A stretch of 64,000 bases of DNA, taken from the NCBI RefSeq assembly GCF_042767895.1, contig NC_091589.1, positions 18,809,629 to 18,873,628 of the forward strand, given 5' to 3'. The DNA comes from Penaeus vannamei. Taxonomy: Eukaryota; Arthropoda; Malacostraca; Decapoda; Penaeidae. Made by a program: the position numbers and the translations under genes. Position 1 is the first letter of the stretch; the number at the start of each line of letters is the position of its first letter. The notes beneath the pieces were generated by a model. The model did no database searches, was not told where the DNA came from, and saw nothing but the letters and a program-made list of their open reading frames with translations. Shown here piece after piece: positions 28,201 to 41,554 of the stretch.

Positions 28201-31200
28201 ATTATGATAATAATTATACAATGATACTTATAATGATGATTTGCGTAATAATTGCAATAATAGCAATAATCAACACAATTCTAATAATTTCCTACTAATA
28301 ACACTAATAATAACGACAATGATAACAGAAATAATAATAAAAGTAATTATAACACGGCTATTATTGTTATTATAATAAATTTTATTGTTGTTATTCTTTC
28401 TAGAATTATCATTATTGCCATTATCATTATTAAAATCATTATAATAATGAAAATGACATTAATAATTAAGATAATGATTATTATAATGACTATATTAAGG
28501 GTAATTAGGGCAATAATCACAGTAATGATAATAATGATGATGATAATGACAATAATGATGATAATTATCATTATAAAGCCCATCTATAATGAGAAAAAGG
28601 CTAAAAGGAGAAAAATCCCAAAAGTCGAAAAACCGGCGAAATCTAGCAAAATACAGCCTTCTGAGAGATGAGTCGAAAACCCCCCTTTTTCCAGTTTAAA
28701 TGATGATTATGATGATTTTAGCAATAATTCTACTAATTAGGATGATTTTGATGATAACCCCATCAATAATGACGGTAATAATGATAATCATGCGAGTAAT
28801 TAGGACAATAATTATGATAAAAATTATATAATGATAGTTATAATGATGATTTGCCTAATAATTGCGATAATAAGAATACTCAACAATATTCTAATGATTT
28901 TCCTACTAATAACACTAATAATAACGACAATGATAGAAATAAAAATAAAATTAAATATATCCCGGCCATTATTGTTATTATAATCATTATCATTATTGTT
29001 ATTATCTCAAGAATTATCATTATTGTCAATATCATTATTAAAATCATTATAATGATGAAAATGACATTAATAATTTAGATAATGATTATTATAATGACTA
29101 TATTAAGGGTAATTAGGGCAATAATGACAGTAATGATAATAATGATGATGATAATGACAATAATGATGATAATTATCATTATAAAGCCCATCTATAATGA
29201 GAAAAAGGCTAAAAGGAGAAAAATCCAAAAAGTCGAAAAACCGGCGAAATCTAGCAAAATACAGCCTTCTCAGAGATGACTCGAAAACCCCCCTTTTTCC
29301 AGTTTAAATGATGATTATGATGATTTTACCATTAATTCTGCTAATTAGGATGATTTTGATGATAACCCCATCAATAATGACAATAATGACGATAATAATG
29401 GTAATTATGAGAGTAATTTGGACAATAATTATGATAATAATTATACAATGATACTTATAATGATGATTTGCGTAATAATTGCAATAATAGCAATAATCAA
29501 CACAATTCTAATAATTTCCTACTAATAACACTAATAATAACGACAATGATAACAGAAATGATAATAAAAGTAATTATAACACGGCTATTATTGTTATTAT
29601 AATAAATTTTATTGTTGTTATTCTTTCTAGAATTATCATTATTGCCATTATCATTATTAAAATCATTATAATAATGAAAATGACATTAATAATTAAGATA
29701 ATGATTATTATAATGACTATATTAAGGGTAATTAGGGCAATAATCACAGTAATGATAATAATGATGATGATAATGACAATAATGATGATAATTATCATTA
29801 TAAAGCCCATCTATAATGAGAAAAAGGCTAAAAGGAGAAAAATCCCAAAAGTCGAAAAACCGGCGAAATCTAGCAAAATACAGCCTTCTGAGAGATGAGT
29901 CGAAAACCCCCCTTTTTCCAGTTTAAATGATGATTATGATGATTTTAGCAATAATTCTACTAATTAGGATGATTTTGATGATAACCCCATCAATAATGAC
30001 GGTAATAATGATAATCATGCGAGTAATTAGGACAATAATTATGATAAAAATTATATAATGATAGTTATAATGATGATTTGCCTAATAATTGCGATAATAA
30101 GAATACTCAACAATATTCTAATGATTTTCCTACTAATAACACTAATAATAACGACAATGATAGAAATAAAAATAAAATTAAATATATCCCGGCCATTATT
30201 GTTATTATAATCATTATCATTATTGTTATTATCTCAAGAATTATCATTATTGTCAATATCATTATTAAAATCATTATAATGATGAAAATGACATTAATAA
30301 TTTAGATAATGATTATTATAATGACTATATTAAGGGTAATTAGGGCAATAATGACAGTAATGATAATAATGATGATGATAATGACAATAATGATGATAAT
30401 TATCATTATAAAGCCCATCTATAATGAGAAAAAGGCTAAAAGGAGAAAAATCCAAAAAGTCGAAAAACCGGCGAAATCTAGCAAAATACAGCCTTCTGAG
30501 AGATGACTCGAAAACCCCCCTTTTTCCAGTTTAAATGATGATTATGATGATTTTACCATTAATTCTGCTAATTAGGATGATTTTGATGATAACCCCATCA
30601 ATAATGACAATAATGACGATAATAATGGTAATTATGAGAGTAATTTGGACAATAATTATGATAATAATTATACAATGATACTTATAATGATGATTTGCGT
30701 AATAATTGCAATAATAGCAATAATCAACACAATTCTAATAATTTCCTACTAATAACACTAATAATAACGACAATGATAACAGAAATAATAATAAAAGTAA
30801 TTATAACACGGCTATTATTGTTATTATAATAAATTTTATTGTTGTTATTCTTTCTAGAATTATCATTATTGCCATTATCATTATTAAAATCATTATAATA
30901 ATGAAAATGACATTAATAATTAAGATAATGATTATTATAATGACTATATTAAGGGTAATTAGGGCAATAATCACAGTAATGATAATAATGATGATGATAA
31001 TGACAATAATGATGATAATCATCATTATAAAGCCCATCTATAATGAGAAAAAGGCTAAAAGGAGAAAAATCCAAAAAGTCGAAAAACCGGCGAAATCTAG
31101 CAAAATACAGCCTTCTGAGAGATGAGTCGAAAACCCCCCTTTTTCCAGTTTAAATGATGATTATGATGATTTTAGCAATAATTCTACTAATTAGGATGAT

Positions 31201-33878
31201 TTTGATGATAACCCCATCAATAATGACGGTAATAATGATAATCATGCGAGTAATTAGGACAATAATTATGATAAAAATTATATAATGATAGTTATAATGA
31301 TGATTTGCCTAATAATTGCGATAATAAGAATACTCAACAATATTCTAATGATTTTCCTACTAATAACACTAATAATAACGACAATGATAGAAATCAAAAT
31401 AAAATTAAATATATCCCGGCCATTATTGTTATTATAATCATTATCATTATTGTTATTATCTCAAGAATTATCATTATTGTCAATATCATTATTAAAATCA
31501 TTATAATGATGAAAATGACATTAATAATTTAGATAATGATTATTATAATGACTATATTAAGGGTAATTAGGGCAATAATGACAGTAATGATAATAATGAT
31601 GATGATAATGACAATAATGATGATAATTATCATTATAAAGCCCATCTATAATGAGAAAAAGGCTAAAAGGAGAAAAATCCAAAAAGTCGAAAAACCGGCG
31701 AAATCTAGCAAAATACAGCCTTCTGAGAGATGACTCGAAAACCCCCCTTTTTCCAGTTTAAATGATGATTATGATGATTTTACCATTAATTCTGCTAATT
31801 AGGATGATTTTGATGATAACCCCATCAATAATGACAATAATGACGATAATAATGGTAATTATGAGAGTAATTTGGACAATAATTATGATAATGATTATAC
31901 AATGATACTTATAATGATGATTTGCGTAATAATTGCAATAATAGCAATAATCAACACAATTCTAATAATTTCCTACTAATAACACTAATAATAACGACAA
32001 TGATAACAGAAATGATAATAAAAGTAATTATAACACGGCTATTATTGTTATTATAATAAATTTTATTGTTATTCTTTCTAGAATTATCATTATTGCCATT
32101 ATCATTATTAAAATCATTATAATAATGAAAATGACATTAATAATTAAGATAATGATTATCATAATGACTATATTAAGGGTAATTAGGGCAATAATCACAG
32201 TAATGATAATAATGATGATGATAATGACAATAATGATGATAATTATCATTATAAAGCCCATCTATAATGAGAAAAAGGCTAAAAGGAGAAAAATCCCAAA
32301 AGTCGAAAAACCGGCGAAATCTAGCAAAATACAGCCTTCTGAGAGATGAGTCGAAAACCCCCCTTTTTCCAGTTTAAATGATGATTATGATGATTTTAGC
32401 AATAATTCTACTAATTAGGATGATTTTGATGATAACCCCATCAATAATGACGGTAATAATGATAATCATGCGAGTAATTAGGACAATAATTATGATAAAA
32501 ATTATATAATGATAGTTATAATGATGATTTGCCTAATAATTGCGATAATAAGAATACTCAACAATATTCTAATGATTTTCCTACTAATAACACTAACAAT
32601 AGCGACAATGATAGAAATAAAAATAAAATTAAATATATCCCGGCCATTATTGTTATTATAATCATTATCATTATTGTTATTATCTCAAGAATTATCATTA
32701 TTGTCAATATCATTATTAAAATCATTATAATGATGAAAATGACATTAATAATTTAGATAATGATTATTATAATGACTATATTAAGGGTAATTAGGGCAAT
32801 AATGACAGTAATGATAATAATGATGATGATAATGACAATAATGATGATAATTATCATTATAAAGCCCATCTATAATGAGAAAAAGGCTAAAAGGAGAAAA
32901 ATCCAAAAAGTCGAAAAACCGGCGAAATCTAGCAAAATACAGCCTTCTGAGAGATGACTCGAAAACCCCTCTTTTTCCAGTTTAAATGATGATTATGATG
33001 ATTTTACCATTAATTCTGCTAATTAGGATGATTTTGATGATAACCCCATCAATAATGACAATAATGACGATAATAATGGTAGTTATGAGAGTAATTTGGA
33101 CAATAATTATGATAATAATTATACAATGATACTTATAATGATGATTTACGTAATAATTGCAATAATAGCAATAATCAACACAATTCTAATAATTTCCTAC
33201 TAATAACACTAATAATAACGACAATGATAACAGAAATAATAATAAAAGTAATTATAACACGGCTATTATTGTTATTATAATAAATTTTATTGTTGTTATT
33301 CTTTCTAGAATTATCATTATTGCCATTATCATTATTAAAATCATTATAATAATGAAAATGACATTAATAATTAAGATAATGATTATTATAATGACTATAT
33401 TAAGGGTAATAAGGGCAATAATCACAGTAATGATAATAATGATGATGATAATGACAATAATGATGATAATTATCATTATAAAGCCCATCTATAATGAGAA
33501 AAAGGCTAAAAGGAGAAAAATCCCAAAAGTCGAAAAACCGGCGAAATCTAGCAAAATACAGCCTTCTGAGAGATGAGTCGAAAACCCCCCTTTTTCCAGT
33601 TTAAATGATGATTATGATGAATTTAGCAATAATTCTACTAATTAGGATGATTTTGATGATAACCCCATCAATAATGACGGTAATAATGATAATCATGCGA
33701 GTAATTAGGACAATAATTATGATAAAAATTATATAATGATAGTTATAATGATTTGCCTAATAATTGCGATAATAAGAATACTCAACAATATTCTAATGAT
33801 TTTCCTACTAATAACACTAATAATAACGACAATGATAGAAATAAAAATAAAATTAAATATATCCCGGCCATTATTCTT

Positions 33879-33926
33879 ATTATAATCATTATCATTATTG
33901 TTATTATAATCATTATCATTATTGTT
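33879..33926 (-). repeat. 24-bp internal duplication in a B monomer (reverse)
   Basis: Two identical 24-bp units (33879-33902, 33903-33926). The monomer also carries the ATC deletion seen near 10,830. Together with its neighbours it marks a reversed copy of 10,578-12,554. Confidence 0.92.
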
Positions 33927-35231
33927 ATTATCTCAAGAATTATCATTATTGTCAATATCATTATTAAAATCATTATAATGATGAAAATGACATTAATAAT
34001 TTAGATAATGATTATTATAATGACTATATTAAGGGTAATTAGGGCAATAATGACAGTAATGATAATAATGATGATGATAATGACAATAATGATGATAATT
34101 ATCATTATAAAGCCCATCTATAATGAGAAAAAGGCTAAAAGGAGAAAAATCCAAAAAGTCGAAAAACCGGCGAAATCTAGCAAAATACAGCCTTCTCAGA
34201 AATGACTCGAAAACCCCCCTTTTTCCAGTTTAAATGATGATTATGATGATTTTACCATTAATTCTGCTAATTAGGATGATTTTGATGATAACCCCATCAA
34301 TAATGACAATAATGACGATAATAATGGTAATTATGAGAGTAATTTGGACAATAATTATGATAATAATTATACAATGATACTTATAATGATGATTTGCGTA
34401 ATAATTGCAATAATAGCAATAATCAACACAATTCTAATAATTTCCTACTAATAACACTAATAATAACGACAATGATAACAGAAATAATAATAAAAGTAAT
34501 TATAACACGGCTATTATTGTTATTATAATAAATTTTATTGTTGTTATTCTTTCTAGAATTATCATTATTGCCATTATCATTATTAAAATCATTATAATAA
34601 TGAAAATGACATTAATAATTAAGATAATGATTATTATAATGACTATATTAAGGGTAATTAGGGCAATAATCACAGTAATGATAATAATGATGATGATAAT
34701 GACAATAATGATGATAATTATCATTATAAAGCCCATCTATAATGAGAAAAAGGCTAAAAGGAGAAAAATCCCAAAAGTCGAAAAACCGGCGAAATCTAGC
34801 AAAATACAGCCTTCTGAGAGATGAGTCGAAAACCCCCCTTTTTCCAGTTTAAATGATGATTATGATGATTTTAGCAATAATTCTACTAATTAGGATGATT
34901 TTGATGATAACCCCATCAATAATGACGGTAATAATGATAATCATGCGAGTAATTAGGACAATAATTATGATAAAAATTATATAATGATAGTTATTATGAT
35001 GATTTGCCTAATAATTGCGATAATAAGAACACTCAACAATATTCTAATGATTTTCCTACTAATAACACTAATAATAACGACAATGATAGAAATCAAAATA
35101 AAATTAAATATATCCCGGCCATTATTGTTATTATAATCATTATCATTATTGCTATTATCTCAAGAATTATCATTATTGTCAATATCATTATTAAAATCAT
35201 TATAATGATGAAAATGACATTAATAATTTAG

Positions 35232-35487
35232 ATAATGATTATTATAATGACTATATTAAGGGTAATTAGGGCAATAATCACAGTAATGATAATAATGATG
35301 ATGATAATGACAATAATGATGATGATTATCATTATAAAGCTAAATATTATAAAGATGATAATAATTCTACTAATTAGGATGATTTTGATGATAACCCCAT
35401 CAATAATGACGGTAATAATGATAATCATGCGAGTAATTAGGACAATAATTATGATAAAAATTATATAATGATAGTTATAATGATGAT
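35232..35487 (-). repeat. Satellite monomer with the core deleted
   Basis: Sequence runs normally into TCATTATAAAGC (to 35,340). It then has a filler of about 19 bp (TAAATATTATAAAGATGAT) and resumes at AATAATTCTACTAATTAGG. By comparison with an intact copy (28,580-28,722), about 143 bp covering the entire core is missing. B-type segments lie on both sides (35004-35231 and 35488-35715). This is the only core-less copy I see inside the homogenised HOR. Confidence 0.85.
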
Positions 35488-38400
35488 TTGCCTAATAATT
35501 GCGATAATAAGAATACTCAACAATATTCTAATGATTTCCCTACTAATGACACTAATAATAAGGACAATGATAGAAATAAAAATAAAATTAAATATATCCC
35601 GGCCATTATTGTTATTATAATCAATATCATTATTGTTATTATCTCAAGAATTATCATTATATTCAATATCATTATTAAAATCATTATAATGATGAAAATG
35701 ACATTAATAATTTAGATAATGATTATTATAATGACTATATTAAGGGTAATTAGGGCAATAATGACAGTAATGATAATAATGATGATGATAATGACAATAA
35801 TGATGATAATTATCATTATAAAGCCCATCTATAATGAGAAAAAGGCTAAAAGGAGAAAAATCCAAAAAGTCGAAAAACCGGCGAAATCTAGCAAAATACA
35901 GCCTTCTGAGAGATGACTCGAAAACCCCCCTTTTTCCAGTTTAAATGATGATTATGATGATTTTACCATTAATTCTGCTAATTAGGATGATTTTGATGAT
36001 AACCCCATCAATAATGACAATAATGACGATAATAATGGTAATTATGAGAGTAATTTGGACAATAATTATGATAATAATTATACAATGATACTTATAATGA
36101 TGATTTGCGTAATAATTGCAATAATAGCAATAATCAACACAATTCTAATAATTTCCTACTAATAACACTAATAATAACGACAATGATAACAGAAATAATA
36201 ATAAAATTATAACACGGCTATTATTGTTATTATAATAAATTTTATTGTTGTTATTCTTTCTAGAATTATCATTATTGCCATTATCATTATTAAAATCATT
36301 ATAATAATGAAAATGACATTAATAATTAAGATAATGATTATTATAATGACTATATTAAGGGTAATTAGGGCAATAATCACAGTAATGATAATAATGATGA
36401 TGATAATGACAATAATGATGATAATCATCATTATAAAGCCCATCTATAATGAGAAAAAGGCTAAAAGGAGAAAAATCCCAAAAGTCGAAAAACCGGCGAA
36501 ATCTAGCAAAATACAGCCTTCTGAGAGATGAGTCGAAAACCCCCCTTTTTCCAGTTTAAATGATGATTATGATGATTTTAGCAATAATTCTACTAATTAG
36601 GATGATTTTGATGATAACCCCATCAATAATGACGGTAATAATGATAATCATGCGAGTAATTAGGACAATAATTATGATAAAAATTATATAATGATAGTTA
36701 TTATGATGATTTGCCTAATAATTGCGATAATAAGAACACTCAACAATATTCTAATGATTTTCCTACTAATAACACTAATAATAACGACAATGATAGAAAT
36801 CAAAATAAAATTAAATATATCCCGGCCATTATTGTTATTATAATCATTATCATTATTGTTATTATCTCAAGAATTATCATTATTGTCAATATCATTATTA
36901 AAATCATTATAATGATGAAAATGACATTAATAATTTAGATAATGATTATTATAATGACTATATTAAGGGTAATTAGGGCAATAATGACAGTAATGATAAT
37001 AATGATGATGATAATGACAATAATGATGATAATTATCATTATAAAGCCCATCTATAATGAGAAAAAGGCTAAAAGGAGAAAAATCCCAAAAGTCGAAAAA
37101 CCGGCGAAATCTAGCAAAATACAGCCTTCTGAGAGATGAGTCGAAAACCCCCCTTTTTCCAGTTTAAATGATGATTATGATGATTTTACCATTAATTCTG
37201 CTAATTAGGATGATTTTGATGATAACCCCATCAATAATAACAATAATGACGGTAATAATGGTAATTATGAGAGTAATTTGGACAATAATTATGATAATAA
37301 TTATACAATGATACTTATAATGATGATTTGCGTAATAATTGCAATAATAGCAATAATCAACACAATTCTAATAATTTCCTACTAATAACACTAATAATAA
37401 CGACAATGATAACAGAAATAATAATAAAAGTAATTATAACACGGCTATTATTGTTATTATAATAAATTTTATTGTTGTTATTCTTTCTAGAATTATCATT
37501 ATTGCCATTATCATTATTAAAATCATTATAATAATGAAAATGACATTAATAATTAAGATAATGATTATTATAATGACTATATTAAGGGTAATTAGGGCAA
37601 TAATCACAGTAATGATAATAATGATGATGATAATGACAATAATGATGATAATTATCATTATAAAGCCCATCTATAATGAGAAAAAGGCTAAAAGGAGAAA
37701 AATCCCAAAAGTCGAAAAACCGGCGAAATCTAGCAAAATACAGCCTTCTGAGAGATGAGTCGAAAACCCCCCTTTTTCCAGTTTAAATGATGATTATGAT
37801 GATTTTAGCAATAATTCTACTAATTAGGATGATTTTGATGATAACCCCATCAATAATGACGGTAATAATGATAATCATGCGAGTAATTAGGACAATAATT
37901 ATGATAAAAATTATATAATGATAGTTATAATGATGATTTGCCTAATAATTGCGATAATAAGAATACTCAACAATATTCTAATGATTTTCCTACTAATAAC
38001 ACTAATAATAACGACAATGATAGAAATAAAAATAAAATTAAATATATCCCGGCCATTATTGTTATTATAATCATTATCATTATTGTTATTATCTCAAGAA
38101 TTATCATTATTGTCAATATCATTATTAAAATCATTATAATGATGAAAATGACATTAATAATTTAGATAATGATTATTATAATGACTATATTAAGGGTAAT
38201 TAGGGCAATAATCACAGTAATGATAATAATGATGATGATAATGACAATAATGATGATAATTATCATTATAAAGCCCATCTATAATGAGAAAAAGGCTAAA
38301 AGGAGAAAAATCCAAAAAGTCGAAAAACCGGCGAAATCTAGCAAAATACAGCCTTCTGAGAGATGACTCGAAAACCCCCCTTTTTCCAGTTTAAATGATG

Positions 38401-40829
38401 ATTATGATGATTTTACCATTAATTCTGCTAATTAGGATGATTTTGATGATAACCCCATCAATAATGACAATAATGACGATAATAATGGTAATTATGAGAG
38501 TAATTTGGACAATAATTATGATAATAATTATACAATGATACTTATAATGATGATTTGCGTAATAATTGCAATAATAGCAATAATCAACACAATTCTAATA
38601 ATTTCCTACTAATAACACTAATAATAACGACAATGATAACAGAAATAATAATAAAAGTAATTATAACACGGCTATTATTGTTATTATAATAAATTTTATT
38701 GTTGTTATTCTTTCTAGAATTATCATTATTGCCATTATCATTATTAAAATCATTATAATAATGAAAATGACATTAATAATTAAGATAATGATTATTATAA
38801 TGACTATATTAAGGGTAATTAGGGCAATAATCACAGTAATGATAATAATGATGATGATAATGACAATAATGATGATAATTATCATTATAAAGCCCATCTA
38901 TAATGAGAAAAAGGCTAAAAGGAGAAAAATCCCAAAAGTCGAAAAACCGGCGAAATCTAGCAAAATACAGCCTTCTGAGAGATGAGTCGAAAACCCCCCT
39001 TTTTCCAGTTTAAATGATGATTATGATGATTTTAGCAATAATTCTACTAATTAGGATGATTTTGATGATAACCCCATCAATAATGACGGTAATAATGATA
39101 ATCATGCGAGTAATTAGGACAATAATTATGATAAAAATTATATAATGATAGTTATAATGATGATTTGCCTAATAATTGCGATAATAAGAATACTCAACAA
39201 TATTCTAATGATTTTCCTACTAATAACACTAATAATAACGACAATGATAGAAATAAAAATAAAATTAAATATATCCCGGCCATTATTGTTATTATAATCA
39301 TTATCATTATTGTTATTATCTCAAGAATTATCATTATTGTCAATATCATTATTAAAATCATTATAATGATGAAAATGACATTAATAATTTAGATAATGAT
39401 TATTATAATGACTATATTAAGGGTAATTAGGGCAATAATGACAGTAATGATAATAATGATGATGATAATGACAATAATGATGATAATTATCATTATAAAG
39501 CCCATCTATAATGAGAAAAAGGCTAAAAGGAGAAAAATCCAAAAAGTCGAAAAACCGGCGAAATCTAGCAAAATACAGCCTTCTGAGAGATGACTCGAAA
39601 ACCCCCCTTTTTCCAGTTTAAATGATGATTATGATGATTTTACCATTAATTCTGCTAATTAGGATGATTTTGATGATAACCCCATCAATAATGACAATAA
39701 TGACGATAATAATGGTAATTATGAGAGTAATTTGGACAATAATTATGATAATAATTATACAATGATACTTATAATGATGATTTGCGTAATAATTGCAATA
39801 ATAGCAATAATCAACACAATTCTAATAATTTCCTACTAATAACACTAATAATAACGACAATGATAACAGAAATGATAATAAAAGTAATTATAACACGGCT
39901 ATTATTGTTATTATAATAAATTTTATTGTTGTTATTCTTTCTAGAATTATCATTATTGCCATTATCATTATTAAAATCATTATAATAATGAAAATGACAT
40001 TAATAATTAAGATAATGATTATTATAATGACTATATTAAGGGTAATTAGGGCAATAATCACAGTAATGATAATAATGATGATGATAATGACAATAATGAT
40101 GATAATTATCATTATAAAGCCCATCTATAATGAGAAAAAGGCTAAAAGGAGAAAAATCCCAAAAGTCGAAAAACCGGCGAAATCTAGCAAAATACAGCCT
40201 TCTGAGAGATGAGTCGAAAACCCCCCTTTTTCCAGTTTAAATGATGATTATGATGATTTTAGCAATAATTCTACTAATTAGGATGATTTTGATGATAACC
40301 CCATCAATAATGACGGTAATAATGATAATCATGCGAGTAATTAGGACAATAATTATGATAAAAATTATATAATGATAGTTATAATGATGATTTGCCTAAT
40401 AATTGCGATAATAAGAATACTCAACAATATTCTAATGATTTTCCTACTAATAACACTAATAATAACGACAATGATAGAAATCAAAATAAAATTAAATATA
40501 TCCCGGCCATTATTGTTATTATAATCATTATCATTATTGTTATTATCTCAAGAATTATCATTATTGTCAATATCATTATTAAAATCATTATAATGATGAA
40601 AATGACATTAATAATTTAGATAATGATTATTATAATGACTATATTAAGGGTAATTAGGGCAATAATGACAGTAATGATAATAATGATGATGATAATGACA
40701 ATAATGATGATAATTATCATTATAAAGCCCATCTATAATGAGAAAAAGGCTAAAAGGAGAAAAATCCAAAAAGTCGAAAAACCGGCGAAATCTAGCAAAA
40801 TACAGCCTTCTGAGAGATGACTCGAAAAC

Positions 40830-41054
40830 CCCCCTTTTTCCAGTTTAAATGATGATTATGATGATTTTACCAATAATTCTGCTAATTAGGATGATTTTGA
40901 TGATAACCCCATCAATAATGACAATAATGACGATAATAATGGTAATTATGAGAGTAATTTGGACAATAATTATGATAAAAATTATACAATGATACTTATA
41001 ATGATGATTTGCCTAATAATTGCGATAATAAGAATACTCAACAATATTCTAATG
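40830..41054 (-). repeat. A/B hybrid monomer at contig end
   Basis: The part next to the core is A-type (TGGTAATTATGAGAGTAATT, then TACAATGATACTTAT). Beyond about 41,003 it becomes B-type (GCCTAATAATTGCGATAATAA, then CAACAATATTCTAATG up to the gap). It also has CCAATAATTCTGC where A copies have CCATTAATTCTGC. The monomer sits where an A is expected. Its position at a contig edge means an assembly chimera must be considered. Confidence 0.7.
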
Positions 41055-41554
41055 NNNNNNNNNNNNNNNNNNNNNNNNNNNNNNNNNNNNNNNNNNNNNN
41101 NNNNNNNNNNNNNNNNNNNNNNNNNNNNNNNNNNNNNNNNNNNNNNNNNNNNNNNNNNNNNNNNNNNNNNNNNNNNNNNNNNNNNNNNNNNNNNNNNNNN
41201 NNNNNNNNNNNNNNNNNNNNNNNNNNNNNNNNNNNNNNNNNNNNNNNNNNNNNNNNNNNNNNNNNNNNNNNNNNNNNNNNNNNNNNNNNNNNNNNNNNNN
41301 NNNNNNNNNNNNNNNNNNNNNNNNNNNNNNNNNNNNNNNNNNNNNNNNNNNNNNNNNNNNNNNNNNNNNNNNNNNNNNNNNNNNNNNNNNNNNNNNNNNN
41401 NNNNNNNNNNNNNNNNNNNNNNNNNNNNNNNNNNNNNNNNNNNNNNNNNNNNNNNNNNNNNNNNNNNNNNNNNNNNNNNNNNNNNNNNNNNNNNNNNNNN
41501 NNNNNNNNNNNNNNNNNNNNNNNNNNNNNNNNNNNNNNNNNNNNNNNNNNNNNN
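41055..41554. other. Assembly gap, 500 N, at an orientation change
   Basis: Exactly 500 N. The left flank is reverse-oriented B body and the right flank is forward A body. If contig 3 were flipped, its B-tail end (now at 23,196) would face this A body with about 267 bp missing, judged from the intact copy at 4,654-4,920. Confidence 0.98.

Larger units (their letters stand above)
23196..41054 (-). repeat. A/B dimeric satellite HOR, contig 3, reverse
   Basis: The same A and B monomers as in contigs 1 and 2, but reverse complemented throughout. A-type segments lie at 24676-24912, 25893-26129, 27120-27356, 28347-28583, 29574-29810, 30801-31037, 32028-32261, 33252-33488, 34500-34736, 36207-36443, 37434-37670, 38661-38897 and 39888-40124. 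B-type segments lie at 26397-26624, 27624-27851, 28851-29078, 30078-30305, 31305-31532, 32529-32756, 33753-34004, 35004-35231, 35488-35715, 36711-36938, 37938-38165, 39165-39392 and 40392-40619. Irregular copies are a chimeric A near 24,160, an A-A pair at about 23,800-25,000, a B with an A-type tract near 25,220, a core-less B at 35,341, and an A/B hybrid at the right end. Confidence 0.97.
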
